From Stentor coeruleus (Eukaryota > Ciliophora > Heterotrichea > Heterotrichida > Stentoridae), in NCBI GenBank assembly GCA_001970955.1, contig MPUH01000665.1, positions 1-40,984 on the forward strand: a stretch of 40,984 nucleotides of DNA, written 5' to 3'. The notes below the pieces were generated by a model. That model did no database searches, was not told the origin of the DNA, and was given only the letters and a program-made list of their open reading frames with translations. Of the stretch, positions 17,499 to 26,972 are shown one piece after another. The position numbers were made by a program, and so were the translations under genes. Positions within the stretch are counted from its first letter, which is position 1, and every line of letters begins with the position of its first letter.

Positions 17499-19862
17499 AT
17501 GAATGAAGGCAGGTCCAGCACAGGCGTTGGCCTTTCGAAGGAATACAGTAGTTTCAACATCCCAAAATACAACCCCGACGAGTTCAATACAATTCTTAAA
17601 TCATCAATCCAAATATCATCAAAAAACAAAATCCTTCAATCAAAAGCAAAGTAACACCCATTTAGCAAAATCAAAGAAGGTCTTTCCGATTTTAACTCTG
17701 AAGAATTCGACAAAGCAGCAAGAGATAAACTTGAAGAATATCGTTTAAAACACCCTCATTATCAATTTGAAGAAGACAAAGATCAAAGTAAAACTATAAA
17801 ACTCGAGCAATTTTCATGTTTACTTCTCTTCATCCTCAAAGGCAAAAATCTAAAAAACATGATCCCCGATTTTGAGTTTATCCGTTTTGAAAACGAAAGT
17901 GCTGAAATAGTAAAAAAAGTATCAAACAACGCAGAGTCGTTATTAGAAATAGCAAAACTAAAATGTTATCAACAGAATTATTTAAAAGCAGCAGAATATT
18001 TAAACAGATGTTTATTATTATCAAAAGGAGATAATAGATATAAAATATGGAAAGCTGCTGTTGGGATAAAACTCGCACATGAAATTCCGAAAAATGATGA
18101 AAAAAATACATTTTTATGCTGTGGACCTAGAAATAAAGCAACAAAAGCTGATTACTTGATTAAATTAATAGAAAAATTAAATGTATTACCACAAACTATA
18201 GAAAGCCTTTGGGGGTTAATGGAAATTAGTTTATTGAATATTGTTGAAGAAAAAGTGTATATTGAACCAGTAAGGTATTATGCTATGAAAATATTGGAAA
18301 TTGATAATTATTATGGATATTTAGCATGGGCGTATTTGTTTTATAAAGAATGGAAATCTGAAGCTATAGATGTGCTGATTGGATTGACTAAATCGTTCCC
18401 TAAAAGGCCTGAAGCTTATTATTTAGCTTGGGAGTATTTTTTTAAGAACAAAAATTATGAAAACGCAAAAGATATTGCTGCTGAAGCGTTTTTAAGGGTT
18501 ACTGATACTGAAAACACACATTATTATATACTTTTTTGCTTGAAATTAGCTAAGTCTTATTATTATACTGGGGATTTTTCTGGATGTATAGAGCTTTTGC
18601 ATAGTAAATATTTAGAACACCCAAATTATACTGTGTTTCTTTATGCGTTTTCTAAGTATTGCGTCATGTCAGAAGATTTCGCTTTTACTGGTATAGCTAA
18701 AGGGAATATGATAGATCTTATAAGACTTTGTGATAATTCTCGATCTGGGAGTATTTATTATTGGCTTTGTAGATCATATTTACTTACTAGACAATTTCCT
18801 TCAGCTTATAAATATGCTTTAAAATCTATAAACAACCTTGAAACAAGAGATAAGAGAAAAATAATGGAAATGCAAAAGAATTTTTTTGAAATTAAACCGC
18901 ATATAGAAAGAATTATAAAAGTCCAAACAAACATCCGTATGGGTATTCATGATGTAACTTTTGATGAGCGATACGAACAAATCAAAGACTTCCACAAGCC
19001 TACAGCCGAAATGATCAAAGCTGAAAAACTTTTCTCCCAAGGAAATCTTGAGAAATCAATTTCAACATTAAAAATTATGATTTCAACATCCCGTCTTGAA
19101 ACAACTGCTTATTTCAAACTTTTAGAAATAGACCCATTATCCGCTGAAACAACCTTTAGAAACCTTTTAACAAGAGCTAAAAATACACAAATTCCTTCTC
19201 AAATCTGGGTCAAAGCAAGTCTTATGTACGCGAAATTCCTCTTTAAAAGTTCCCATTTTAACAAATCTTTTTATGTCCTAAGAGTATTAGCAAAAATGCT
19301 TCCCCCAATGCCATATCTTCATATTCCATATTGTATATCTTTACATAACGCTGATAATTTTCAAGAACTCGCTACAGCTTTTATAAATATTATAGATAAC
19401 CCATCTCCGAAAAATCAAAAATTAGAAGGTTTTTATAATGCTCGAGACCTTACTACAAATATTATAGAAGATGCTCCTTTACCTGTTAAACCTCCAAGAC
19501 AAATTTCGCCTAAAGGGGAAAATCTTTTAAATCCAGAAAGGAAATTTATTTCAAGTGGAAAAGCATATAAAAAATTCAGTAGTCTAGTTATTGATGTTGA
19601 TCTTGAAGAAGTTAATCATAAAAATCCTCCACCTGCACCTGGAGAAAATCGGCTTTCAGGTTTTTCTGTATGTTCTAAGCCGAAATTCTTATATTATATA
19701 GCTAAGTTTTCACTTTTGCTTAAAAAAAATAAGCAAGAAGCTCTTTTAGCGATAAGTGATTTCAAGCAGTTGTTGTATTTGGAGAAAAATAAAACTAAGT
19801 GTAGAAGGCTTATGGAAAAAGCTATAGGGATTCAGAAAAAAATAGAATGTTTAGATTTTTAG
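17499..19862 (+). CDS. Helical-repeat (TPR-like) protein, paralogue A
   Basis: Splicing a 15-nt intron (17651-17665) joins an exon from the ATG at 17499 to the long frame, giving 782 residues. From about residue 150 the protein is a chain of helix-turn-helix units with TPR-like spacing, e.g. YLKAAEYLNRCLLLSKGDN, ALKSINNLETRDKRK and FKSSHFNKSFYVLRVLAK. A conserved PDFEFI block lies near the start and CSKPKFLYYIAKF near the end. Its neighbour at 20058-22538 is a clear paralogue with the same intron position and phase. The general look recalls coat- or exomer-type (ChAPs) helical-repeat adaptors, but I cannot confirm this; function is unknown. There are no membrane segments. It ends in TAG, followed by a C-poor 3' flank. 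Confidence 0.85.
17651..17665 (+). other. 15-nt spliceosomal intron (GTAACACCCATTTAG)
   Basis: Phase 2, GT-AG. The unspliced frame meets TAA at its second codon. It is at the same aligned residue and phase as the intron of paralogue B. Confidence 0.9.
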
Positions 19863-20057
19863 TTTAGAGGAATTAAGGATATATTAGGATTATAGTTAAA
19901 AAAATTGGGAATTATTAATGAAATAATTAATAAAAAGAAAAAAGTTGATAATTAATAGAGAACTGTATGAAGAAAGTTTGTGGGTTTTAAAATTTGATAA
20001 GGGTTTGTTTGTAAATAGACTAGGATTTGAGTTTTTTTAACGAATTATAATTAAGTA
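19863..20057. other. Spacer between the tandem paralogues
   Basis: This 195-bp spacer is A/G-rich and almost free of C on the plus strand, as in other 3' flanks here. No gene is seen. Confidence 0.5.
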
Positions 20058-22538
20058 ATGACAGACAATACTTCAAGTCCAGACTTTAACTCAATAGACG
20101 AAGAGAGTTTTTCAGGTTTTAATGGATTTAATGAGATACTCAAATCTCAAATCAAAGTTTCTAATCGAAATAAAGAGTTGTTGAAAAAGTTTAANGATTT
20201 AATGAGATACTCAAATCTCAAATCAAAGTTTCTAATCGAAATAAAGAGTTGTTGAAAAACATGATTTTATAAGGTGGATATGATAAAATTNAAATCTCAA
20301 ATCAAAGTTTCTAATCGAAATAAAGAGTTGTTGAAAAAGTTTAAGTAATTTCTAAACAGAATTGAAAGTGAAAGGTCATCATTAAATTCAACTGTTTTTA
20401 ATTCTACGACACTTGCTGAAATTGAGCGTAGAGAATATGTGAAAAATATGAGAAGGCCTGTAAATTTAGAAACAGAAATCGACACAAAATCTTCTGTTGT
20501 AGCTTTAAGCCCTTCTTCATGTTTTCTACCTTATATTGTTAATGGTAAATCTTTGAAAAACATGATCCCAGATTTCGAGTATATAAAATCATTTCAATTT
20601 TACAGTGATCCTGCTTTTTCCAATGTATATATGCCTGATTTTTATTTTTTCCTTGCAAAACTTAAGGTTTATGAAGGGGATTTTTCAAAAGCTTTATTTT
20701 ATATTACTAAAGCTGAATCAGAAGGTAAAAATATCCCACAGATTAAACTATGGAAATTTCTTGTGTCAATATTTTTAGCTTCAACTTTTCCTCAAGAAAA
20801 AAAATGTAAAAGCTTTTTTTGCTGCACTAATAGAGATAAAATGACTAGATCTAGATATTTAAAGAAACTTATTAAAGATATGAAAAAATGCCCTGTTAGT
20901 ATTGAATTGCTTTGGGGGTTAATGGAAATATCAATGATGAATGTTTTGAAAGTTGGGAAGAAAATAGAATGTTCAAGATATTATGCAACAAAAATCAAAT
21001 CAATAGATAAATATTATGGATATCTAGCTTGGGGTTGTATTAATGTTGATGAAAATAGTCAAGATGCGCTAGGGATACTTAAATCAATAATAAGCCAATA
21101 TAATGAAAGACCTGAAGCTTATTATATAATATGGAGGTATTATTATACAACTCATAATTATAATCTTGCTTGTGATATAGCGATTGAAGCTTTTCTCAAA
21201 GTTGTTGACTCTGAGTATCTAAATTATCATGTTCTCTTCAGTTTAAAACTTGCTAAATCGTATTATTTGATAAACAAATTCAAAGATTGTCTTGAGCTTC
21301 TCCATCAAAAATTCATCGACTATCCTGAATACCCTGTTTTTCTCTATTATTTTTGTAAATACTCAATCCAATCAGAAGATACAATAATGACAGGTATAGC
21401 CAAAGGTATCCTTCAAGAACTTTTCCGACTTTGCGACAAAACCCGTGAAGGGAATATTTATTATTGGCTCAGTCGGGCATATATGCAATCAAAACAATAC
21501 ACAAAAGCATATAAATATGCATTTAATGCTGTTTCAAGCTTAGACCTTAAAGAACGCAACAAAATCAACGAAATGAAAAAAATAATGTACGACATGAAAG
21601 TTCATATGGATCGTATAGAAAAAATCGAATCTAAAATCCAAAACGGGGCAATCGATAACCAGTTATTAGAAAAAATTGATGAATTAAACGAATTTGACAA
21701 AGCATCAGTAGAGATTCTTATCGCTAAAACATATATAGCAAAAAATGATAAACCTAAAGCTATAGAAACAATAAGAAACATGCTGATTACATATAAAAAC
21801 AATATGGCAGGGTATTTTTTATTATTAAAAGTTGAAGTAATATCAACAGGAGTTTTATTAAAGGAAATGATAATTAGAGCTCAAAGTCCACAAATCCCAA
21901 CACAAGTCTGGGTTAAATGTGTATTATTATACGCAAAATACCTTTTTAGTATTTTTGATTATGATAAAGCTTTTTATGTATTAAGACTATGTGCAAAACT
22001 TTTACCACCATTACCATATGCGAATATTCCTTATTGTATATCTTTACAAAACTCAGAAACTTATGATGAACTTGCTGTAGCATATTTAGAAGTCCTTAGA
22101 AACCCTCCAAGTATACATAAAAAACTTATGCTTGTTGGGAATGTTCAAGAATTAACTATGAGGATTCTTGAAGATGTTGGTAAATATAAAACTTTTGATG
22201 AAAATAAACAAAGTAAGAATTATTTAAAAACTTCAGGAAGGTATAGAAATTATGATACTGTTAGGTTACAAATGGAGTATGATGAATTAAATCAAATATC
22301 TCTACCTTCACCTTTACCTACTGATAAGATTGCTTCAGGGTTTAATATATGTTCAAAACCGAAATTCCTTTATTATATATGTAAGTTTTCAGTACTTATT
22401 AGAAAAAATAAACAAGAAGCTACGATGGCTATAACAGAGTTTAAAGAACTTACTAGATTTGATAAGTATCGATCTAAAGTTGATAAAAAATTTGCTAAAG
22501 CTTGCTCGTTAGTTGAAGAGATTAAGAACTTTGATTGA
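20058..22538 (+). CDS. Helical-repeat (TPR-like) protein, paralogue B (5' part disturbed by assembly joins)
   Basis: When the N-bearing duplications at 20125-20344 are counted once and the 15-nt intron (20345-20359) is removed, the frame runs from the ATG at 20058 to the TGA at 22536-22538 for 771 residues. It follows paralogue A along its length: FNEILKSQIKVSNRN near the start, GKSLKNMIPDFEYIK, RYLKKLIKDMKKCPVSIELL, YGYLAWG, GIAKGILQELFRLCDKTREG, NIYYWLSRAYMQSKQY, IPYCISLQNSETYDELA and CSKPKFLYYICKFSVL. B ends in TGA at the point where A ends in TAG, so TGA is a true stop in this genome. The two genes are a tandem duplication that has since diverged widely. Function is unknown. Confidence 0.85.
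20125..20344. repeat. Threefold direct duplication around N20195 and N20291 (assembly joins)
   Basis: About 53-70 bp of exon 1 of paralogue B appear three times: at 20125-20194, from 20196, and at 20292-20344. The middle segment (20196-20290) matches for about 64 bp, then continues with about 30 bp of unrelated sequence ending at the second N. The first and last copies together give one intact exon; the middle piece looks like a misplaced short contig. Confidence 0.88.
20345..20359 (+). other. 15-nt spliceosomal intron (GTAATTTCTAAACAG)
   Basis: Phase 2, GT-AG, with in-frame TAA if retained. It shares its last ten bases, TTCTAAACAG, with the 17-nt intron at 23462-23478. Confidence 0.9.
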
Positions 22539-23021
22539 GGTATATATAAAATATTTTTTAGACATAATGCTTGGCTTATTTTATTAATTAAGTATGGTAG
22601 AATATGTGAAGGAGATTTTAGATTGATCTTGGTGAAAATGGAAAACTCAAAGACTCATATCGGGATTTAGATTTACAGAAAAAAGATAATATTTTCTAAA
22701 TTTTCTATAAGAAAATCATACAAACAATAAATTGTATTGAGTAAACCTTAATTCTTAAAGTCTATTATTTATTATAAAATAATCCAAAAAAAAAATTCTA
22801 TAAACTTTTCTTATATCAAAAGACTCCTCATTTCAAGATGAAAAAAAAAACTCAATATTACTCATCTTTATCAAGTGACTAAGAAAAATCAAAATCAAAA
22901 ACTAGCTTACAATTTAATAAAACTCCTTTACATTTCAATATTCTTTTTCAGTATATTTCTTTTAACAATCCTCTGAAAGTGTATATTTTTTAATACAGCA
23001 GTTAATCACATATACTTAAAA
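22539..23021. other. Intergenic, no gene seen
   Basis: The first part is the 3' flank of paralogue B. The last 230 bp before the SHIPPO-repeat gene are A/C/T-rich with very few G on the plus strand, matching the other 5' flanks. No RNA gene or repeat was recognised. Confidence 0.5.
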
Positions 23022-23908
23022 ATGAAAGAAAGTGCTCCTTTCTGGTCTCTACGAGGGAGAATATATTATAATCATACAGAAAACGTCCCTGGTCCTGGGT
23101 CCTACTCTCCAACTAACCACGATTTGTCTTCAAGTCCAAAATATCGTTTGGGAACATCTCAAAGAGCACCGTTATCAATTAAAAAACATACACCTGGACC
23201 AGGGACTTATTCACCACGTAATTCAATATCAACACCAGCATGGACATTGTAATTTCTATTAAGACTAGGTAAAAATGCTAGAGAAAGCTTAAAAATCTCT
23301 ATCGACTTACCGGGACCAGGTACTTATAAAACTCCTTTATCCCAAGATTCACCAAGATATTCAGTAGGTAGAGGACAAAGAGATAATTTAGATCCTGATA
23401 AACATGTTCCTGGGCCTGGGGCTTATAACCCTGAGCCTTTATCATTCAAAGGAAGCAACTTGTGTATTTTCTAAACAGATTTAGTAAAGCTGAAAGATAT
23501 CAAAATCAAATAAATGGGAAAAATGATGTCCCTGGACCTGGGGTTTATGAAGTTAAAGGGAAAATTGAAGGGCCTTCATTTAGTTTTAGGCCGAGATTTG
23601 AAAATAAGATGAGAATTAATGCCCCTGGACCTGGGAATTATGAGCCGAGAATAACTTTGACGTCAGGGAAATCGCCAGCTTGGATTGTGGGGAGAAGTTC
23701 TAAACGTATGTCTAGTGTGGATAAAAGTGTTGAAAATATCCCTGGTCCTGGAACATATTCGAAACCTAGTACACTTGCTGGACCTAGTTGGAGGTTTGGT
23801 AGTAGTACAAGGACTTCTTATAGTGTTCCTAGAGTACCAGGGCCTGGAACTTATGAAATTAATCCAAGCATTGGCAATATGCCTTCTTATATCCGTAGTT
23901 ATAATTAG
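23022..23908 (+). CDS. SHIPPO/STPGR repeat protein (ODF3/CIMAP-like), two introns
   Basis: Proteins of this family bind ciliary microtubules, some as microtubule inner proteins, through repeats with a PGPGxY core. The gene is spread over three frames joined by a 15-nt intron (23249-23263) and a 17-nt intron (23462-23478), giving 284 residues. Eight PGPG cores are visible: NVPGPGSYSP, HTPGPGTYSP, DLPGPGTYKT, HVPGPGAYNP, DVPGPGVYEV, NAPGPGNYEP, NIPGPGTYSK and RVPGPGTYEI. They are separated by about 25-45 residues with basic, aromatic spacers (SPKYRLGTSQR, SPRYSVGRGQR, PAWIVGRSSKR). The length fits the ODF3 class. The repeat register continues across both introns, which confirms that both must be removed. 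The stop is TAG. Confidence 0.9.
23249..23263 (+). other. 15-nt spliceosomal intron (GTAATTTCTATTAAG)
   Basis: Phase 2, GT-AG, with in-frame TAA if retained. Its first nine bases equal those of the intron at 20345. Confidence 0.9.
23462..23478 (+). other. 17-nt intron (GTGTATTTTCTAAACAG)
   Basis: Removing exactly 17 nt restores the SHIPPO frame. The inner 15 nt beginning GTATTTT look like a normal intron, but splicing there would leave two extra bases and a stop soon after. So it is either a genuine 17-nt intron with a GTGTA start or a 15-nt intron with a 2-bp GT insertion or error. Confidence 0.75.
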
Positions 23909-24019
23909 TATATGCATTATTTATAGTTTTATTTAATACTATGAAAAATTAGTATTTTTTTTTTTATTTGGTGTATAGGCAGATAATGGATTTTCTTTAT
24001 ATAAAAAAAAAGAAAGGGT

Positions 24020-24499
24020 TTAAAGAATCTTACTGTTATTTCTAGACTTTTTAAAATCTAAAGATATCAAGCTTATTTTTTTCCTAGACGATCCTTGAAC
24101 CTGAGTTAAATCTTCAGTAATTCTATGACTTGTTCCGGTATTTGTATGCTTATTTGGTAGCATCTGACTAAGCTTTTCACTTATACGCATTTTAGTCATG
24201 TGTATGTTAACAGGGTCTATTTGGATTTTTTTTCTTAATGGTCTTTGTTTTATTATATATTTTTTCAGATCATTAAAGCTGGGTTTAAGCTTAAATTGAT
24301 GATATGTTAGGATACTTTTTGTGCTTTCAGGCATTTTTGATAGAGATTTACTTGTTTGCATATGTATAGGCTTTTTAGGTGTGTAAAAAGAGTTTATGTG
24401 AGGAGTCGGTAAAATGTTTGTAACATCGGCTAGAGAAAGCTGAATGATTTTAGGTGTACAGTGTATTCTTGAGCTGAGCTTTTCTTTTGGAGTAAACAT
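24020..24499 (-). CDS. Small basic protein, unknown
   Basis: This 159-residue protein has a Lys/Ser/Thr/Pro-rich composition and S/T-P motifs (MFTPKEKL, HCTPKII, ILPTPH, FYTPKKP). No domain, membrane segment or signal peptide is seen. It resembles the small basic protein at 3230-3763 in style, though I see no alignable homology. It could be a cytoskeleton-associated phosphoprotein; that is a guess. It starts at the ATG at 24497-24499, about 235 bp beyond the stop of the CFAP184 gene on the same strand, and ends in TAA. Confidence 0.6.
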   Translation of the reverse strand: MFTPKEKLSSRIHCTPKIIQLSLADVTNILPTPHINSFYTPKKPIHMQTSKSLSKMPESTKSILTYHQFKLKPSFNDLKKYIIKQRPLRKKIQIDPVNIHMTKMRISEKLSQMLPNKHTNTGTSHRITEDLTQVQGSSRKKISLISLDFKKSRNNSKIL

Positions 24500-24733
24500 A
24501 TTTTATTGATTATTAAAAACTATTTTATTAGGAGGTTATAAGTTTATTTTAACAATTTAACAATAACTGATTTCAAATTCCCACATTTACTATCCTATAA
24601 TCATTTAAAAATTATCCCAGACTTCTCAAAAATCTAAAAATAACTTAAAATCCTACCCATATCATAAAGTCAACTAATAATCCTTATTTCTAAAAACTTT
24701 TTCCTCAAAGAAAATATAAATCCAATATTACTT

Positions 24734-26944
24734 CTAATTTTTACTTGATAAAATTTTTGCTCTTGCAATAGTCGACTGCATATTCGTATATTTTTCCTCA
24801 AGTCTTTTAAGTTCATCCTTAAGTTCTTCAACCCTCTTTTTCTTAACAGTTAAATCATGGTCTAATTCTTTAGAGTTAATAATCCCAGTCTCTTGCTTAT
24901 TTTTTATATACTCCGCTCTTCCTGCTTCCTGTTTCTCTTTACAACTATGCAACTCTTTTCTTTGTTCATCAAGTTTCTGAACAAGTTCATCTCTTTCATC
25001 TTGTTTAATTTTCTTTTCTTTCAAAATAAACTTAAGTTTTTCTTTTGTATGAGTCAATATCTGCACAGTAGTCTCAATTTTTTTCCTAAGTTTATGCAAC
25101 TCCTCATTCCTCTCTTCAATTTTTTCATTCAAAGTCTGATTTTCTATTTTCAGTTGCTCATAATCAATCAAATGTAGTCCTTCAGCAAGTTTTTCTTTAT
25201 CCTTGCTTTGTTCCTCAAGTTTTTTCAGTTTATTTTTCAATGTTATATTCTGGATTCTAACCTCTTGTAAAGTTTTATCCCTTTCTTCCTCTTCAGCTTC
25301 CCATTCTTCAATAGTTATTTTTGGTATTGGTTTACCTGTTCTCGCATATTCTGCACCTTTTGCAACTTCTCTTTTAAACTCCCTAAAATAATCTTGTATT
25401 TCTTTACATCTTTGTTGCTTTTCAACTATATTTTCTTCATAAACTTTTGCCCAATTGTTATAAGTTTCCTGTAGTTCCTGCATTTTAAAATGCACTTGAT
25501 TAACATTAGCCAGTGTATTTAGATATTTATGAATCCCCATATTATCTTCAGCACTTTTTTCAGGAATAGTCCCCATTTTTGTCCTTATTGCAATAACTCT
25601 TCTTTCAAGTTCTGAGTTTTTTACTCTTAATTCAGCTTGATCTTCTTGAGCTTCTTTTATTGCCCCTAAAAGTTCTTCTTTGATTTGTTCAGCTGATGCA
25701 ACTTGTCCTATACTTTCGTTTTCAAAAGACTCATGGCTTTTATCTTCACTTTTTAAATCTTCGGATATCATAGATTTCTCAGCATCTGGGGTTATTGGAT
25801 GAGAACTTGCGCTTTTAATATCTTTGCTTCTTTGGGCTGAACTTGAACTTCCTGGGATTTCTTCAATTGGTTTAACTTTTTCTTGTTCAAGAAGTTCTTT
25901 TCTTTGAAGTTCTCTAGTTTTTAGTCTGTCCGCAGCGGCTTGTTCTTCTTTTTTCTTTTTTTCTTCTTCGAATTCCTGTTCTCTTTGTAATAAAAGATGT
26001 TTTCTTTCTTCGTGTTTGGCTTCTTCGAATTTCTGCCGAGGGTCTGGATAGAGTTCAATCCTCATCCTTTCAACTAGGTTTATATGTTTTGTGTTGACTT
26101 TTTCTTCTGGATCTTCGCCATAAGGAATAGTTTCTGGGTTATTCCTCACATAAATTTCTAAGTAATTTTTCCCTCTGTTCTCAGGTCCATACTCAATCCC
26201 ATCAGGATAGTTTATAATCGCTGTAAAAATCGATGTAGAAGGGTCATAAGATATCGAATACGGTCCAACAATCGCTTTTTCTTTCATACTTGTTATCTCA
26301 ACAATTCTTACTGCATAAACACCAACATCTGTTTTAAGCATTTTCCCTTCAATCAAAATCCCTTCTGGAGCTTTTTCAATTTTTGAAACATTCAAAGCTT
26401 TTGGCGCTACCCCTAAAACAAGAGCTAAACGTTTTCCTTGTACTCCAAGTCCTATTGCCACATGATTAAAATCTCCAATAATCAGTTTACGATGAGATTC
26501 AAATATTAAACCTTGAGCATCTAAGAATGGGTCTATTAAATGGTTTATATCTCCTGAATCATCTTCTAAACCAGTTACTGCTGTACCACACTGAAATTTA
26601 CCAACTGCTTTACTTGATAACATGATACTTGATAACTGCTCTGGATCTTCATCATCATCTAATACCGCTTTAACATATTCTTGCAATGGTTCAGAGCCTA
26701 ACCATTCCTGGTATAAAGGCATGCTGTTAGGTACTTCCTCAGCTCTGAATTGGTTCAAGTTTTTCATGAGTTCTCTTTTCACTTTCCGCCATGGGTCTTG
26801 GGGTGGTAGGTTTTTATAAGCTGGGATTTCATCGAAATTCACATCAGACTCATCGAAAAACTCTGAGTCTTCTTGTGAACCTTCATCTTCCTGGGGTCCA
26901 TCATGCTCTTCATCAGACTCGTGACTAGACATATTTATATTCAA
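24734..26944 (-). CDS. CFAP184: CFAP184/CCDC96-like axonemal coiled-coil protein
   Basis: CCDC96 (CFAP184) pairs with CCDC113 in the axoneme, between the nexin-dynein regulatory complex and radial spoke 3. The 736-residue product has an acidic N-terminal tail (residues 1-45) and an unassigned globular region (about 50-290, including FNHVAIGLGVQGKRLALVLG). An E/K-rich helix follows at about 300-365. The C-terminal coiled-coil domain (DUF4201, about 500-736) carries the family signature: AEGLHLIDYEQLKIENQTLN, then EKIEERNEELHKLRKKI and ILTHTKEKLKF. That signature is shared by CCDC96 and CCDC113; the long protein and acidic front favour CCDC96. It is intronless, ends in TAG, and starts 28 bp beyond the stop of the upstream coiled-coil gene. 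Confidence 0.8.
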   Translation of the reverse strand: MNINMSSHESDEEHDGPQEDEGSQEDSEFFDESDVNFDEIPAYKNLPPQDPWRKVKRELMKNLNQFRAEEVPNSMPLYQEWLGSEPLQEYVKAVLDDDEDPEQLSSIMLSSKAVGKFQCGTAVTGLEDDSGDINHLIDPFLDAQGLIFESHRKLIIGDFNHVAIGLGVQGKRLALVLGVAPKALNVSKIEKAPEGILIEGKMLKTDVGVYAVRIVEITSMKEKAIVGPYSISYDPSTSIFTAIINYPDGIEYGPENRGKNYLEIYVRNNPETIPYGEDPEEKVNTKHINLVERMRIELYPDPRQKFEEAKHEERKHLLLQREQEFEEEKKKKEEQAAADRLKTRELQRKELLEQEKVKPIEEIPGSSSSAQRSKDIKSASSHPITPDAEKSMISEDLKSEDKSHESFENESIGQVASAEQIKEELLGAIKEAQEDQAELRVKNSELERRVIAIRTKMGTIPEKSAEDNMGIHKYLNTLANVNQVHFKMQELQETYNNWAKVYEENIVEKQQRCKEIQDYFREFKREVAKGAEYARTGKPIPKITIEEWEAEEEERDKTLQEVRIQNITLKNKLKKLEEQSKDKEKLAEGLHLIDYEQLKIENQTLNEKIEERNEELHKLRKKIETTVQILTHTKEKLKFILKEKKIKQDERDELVQKLDEQRKELHSCKEKQEAGRAEYIKNKQETGIINSKELDHDLTVKKKRVEELKDELKRLEEKYTNMQSTIARAKILSSKN

Positions 26945-26972
26945 AGATTACATTTTAGTATTAAAACCTTTA

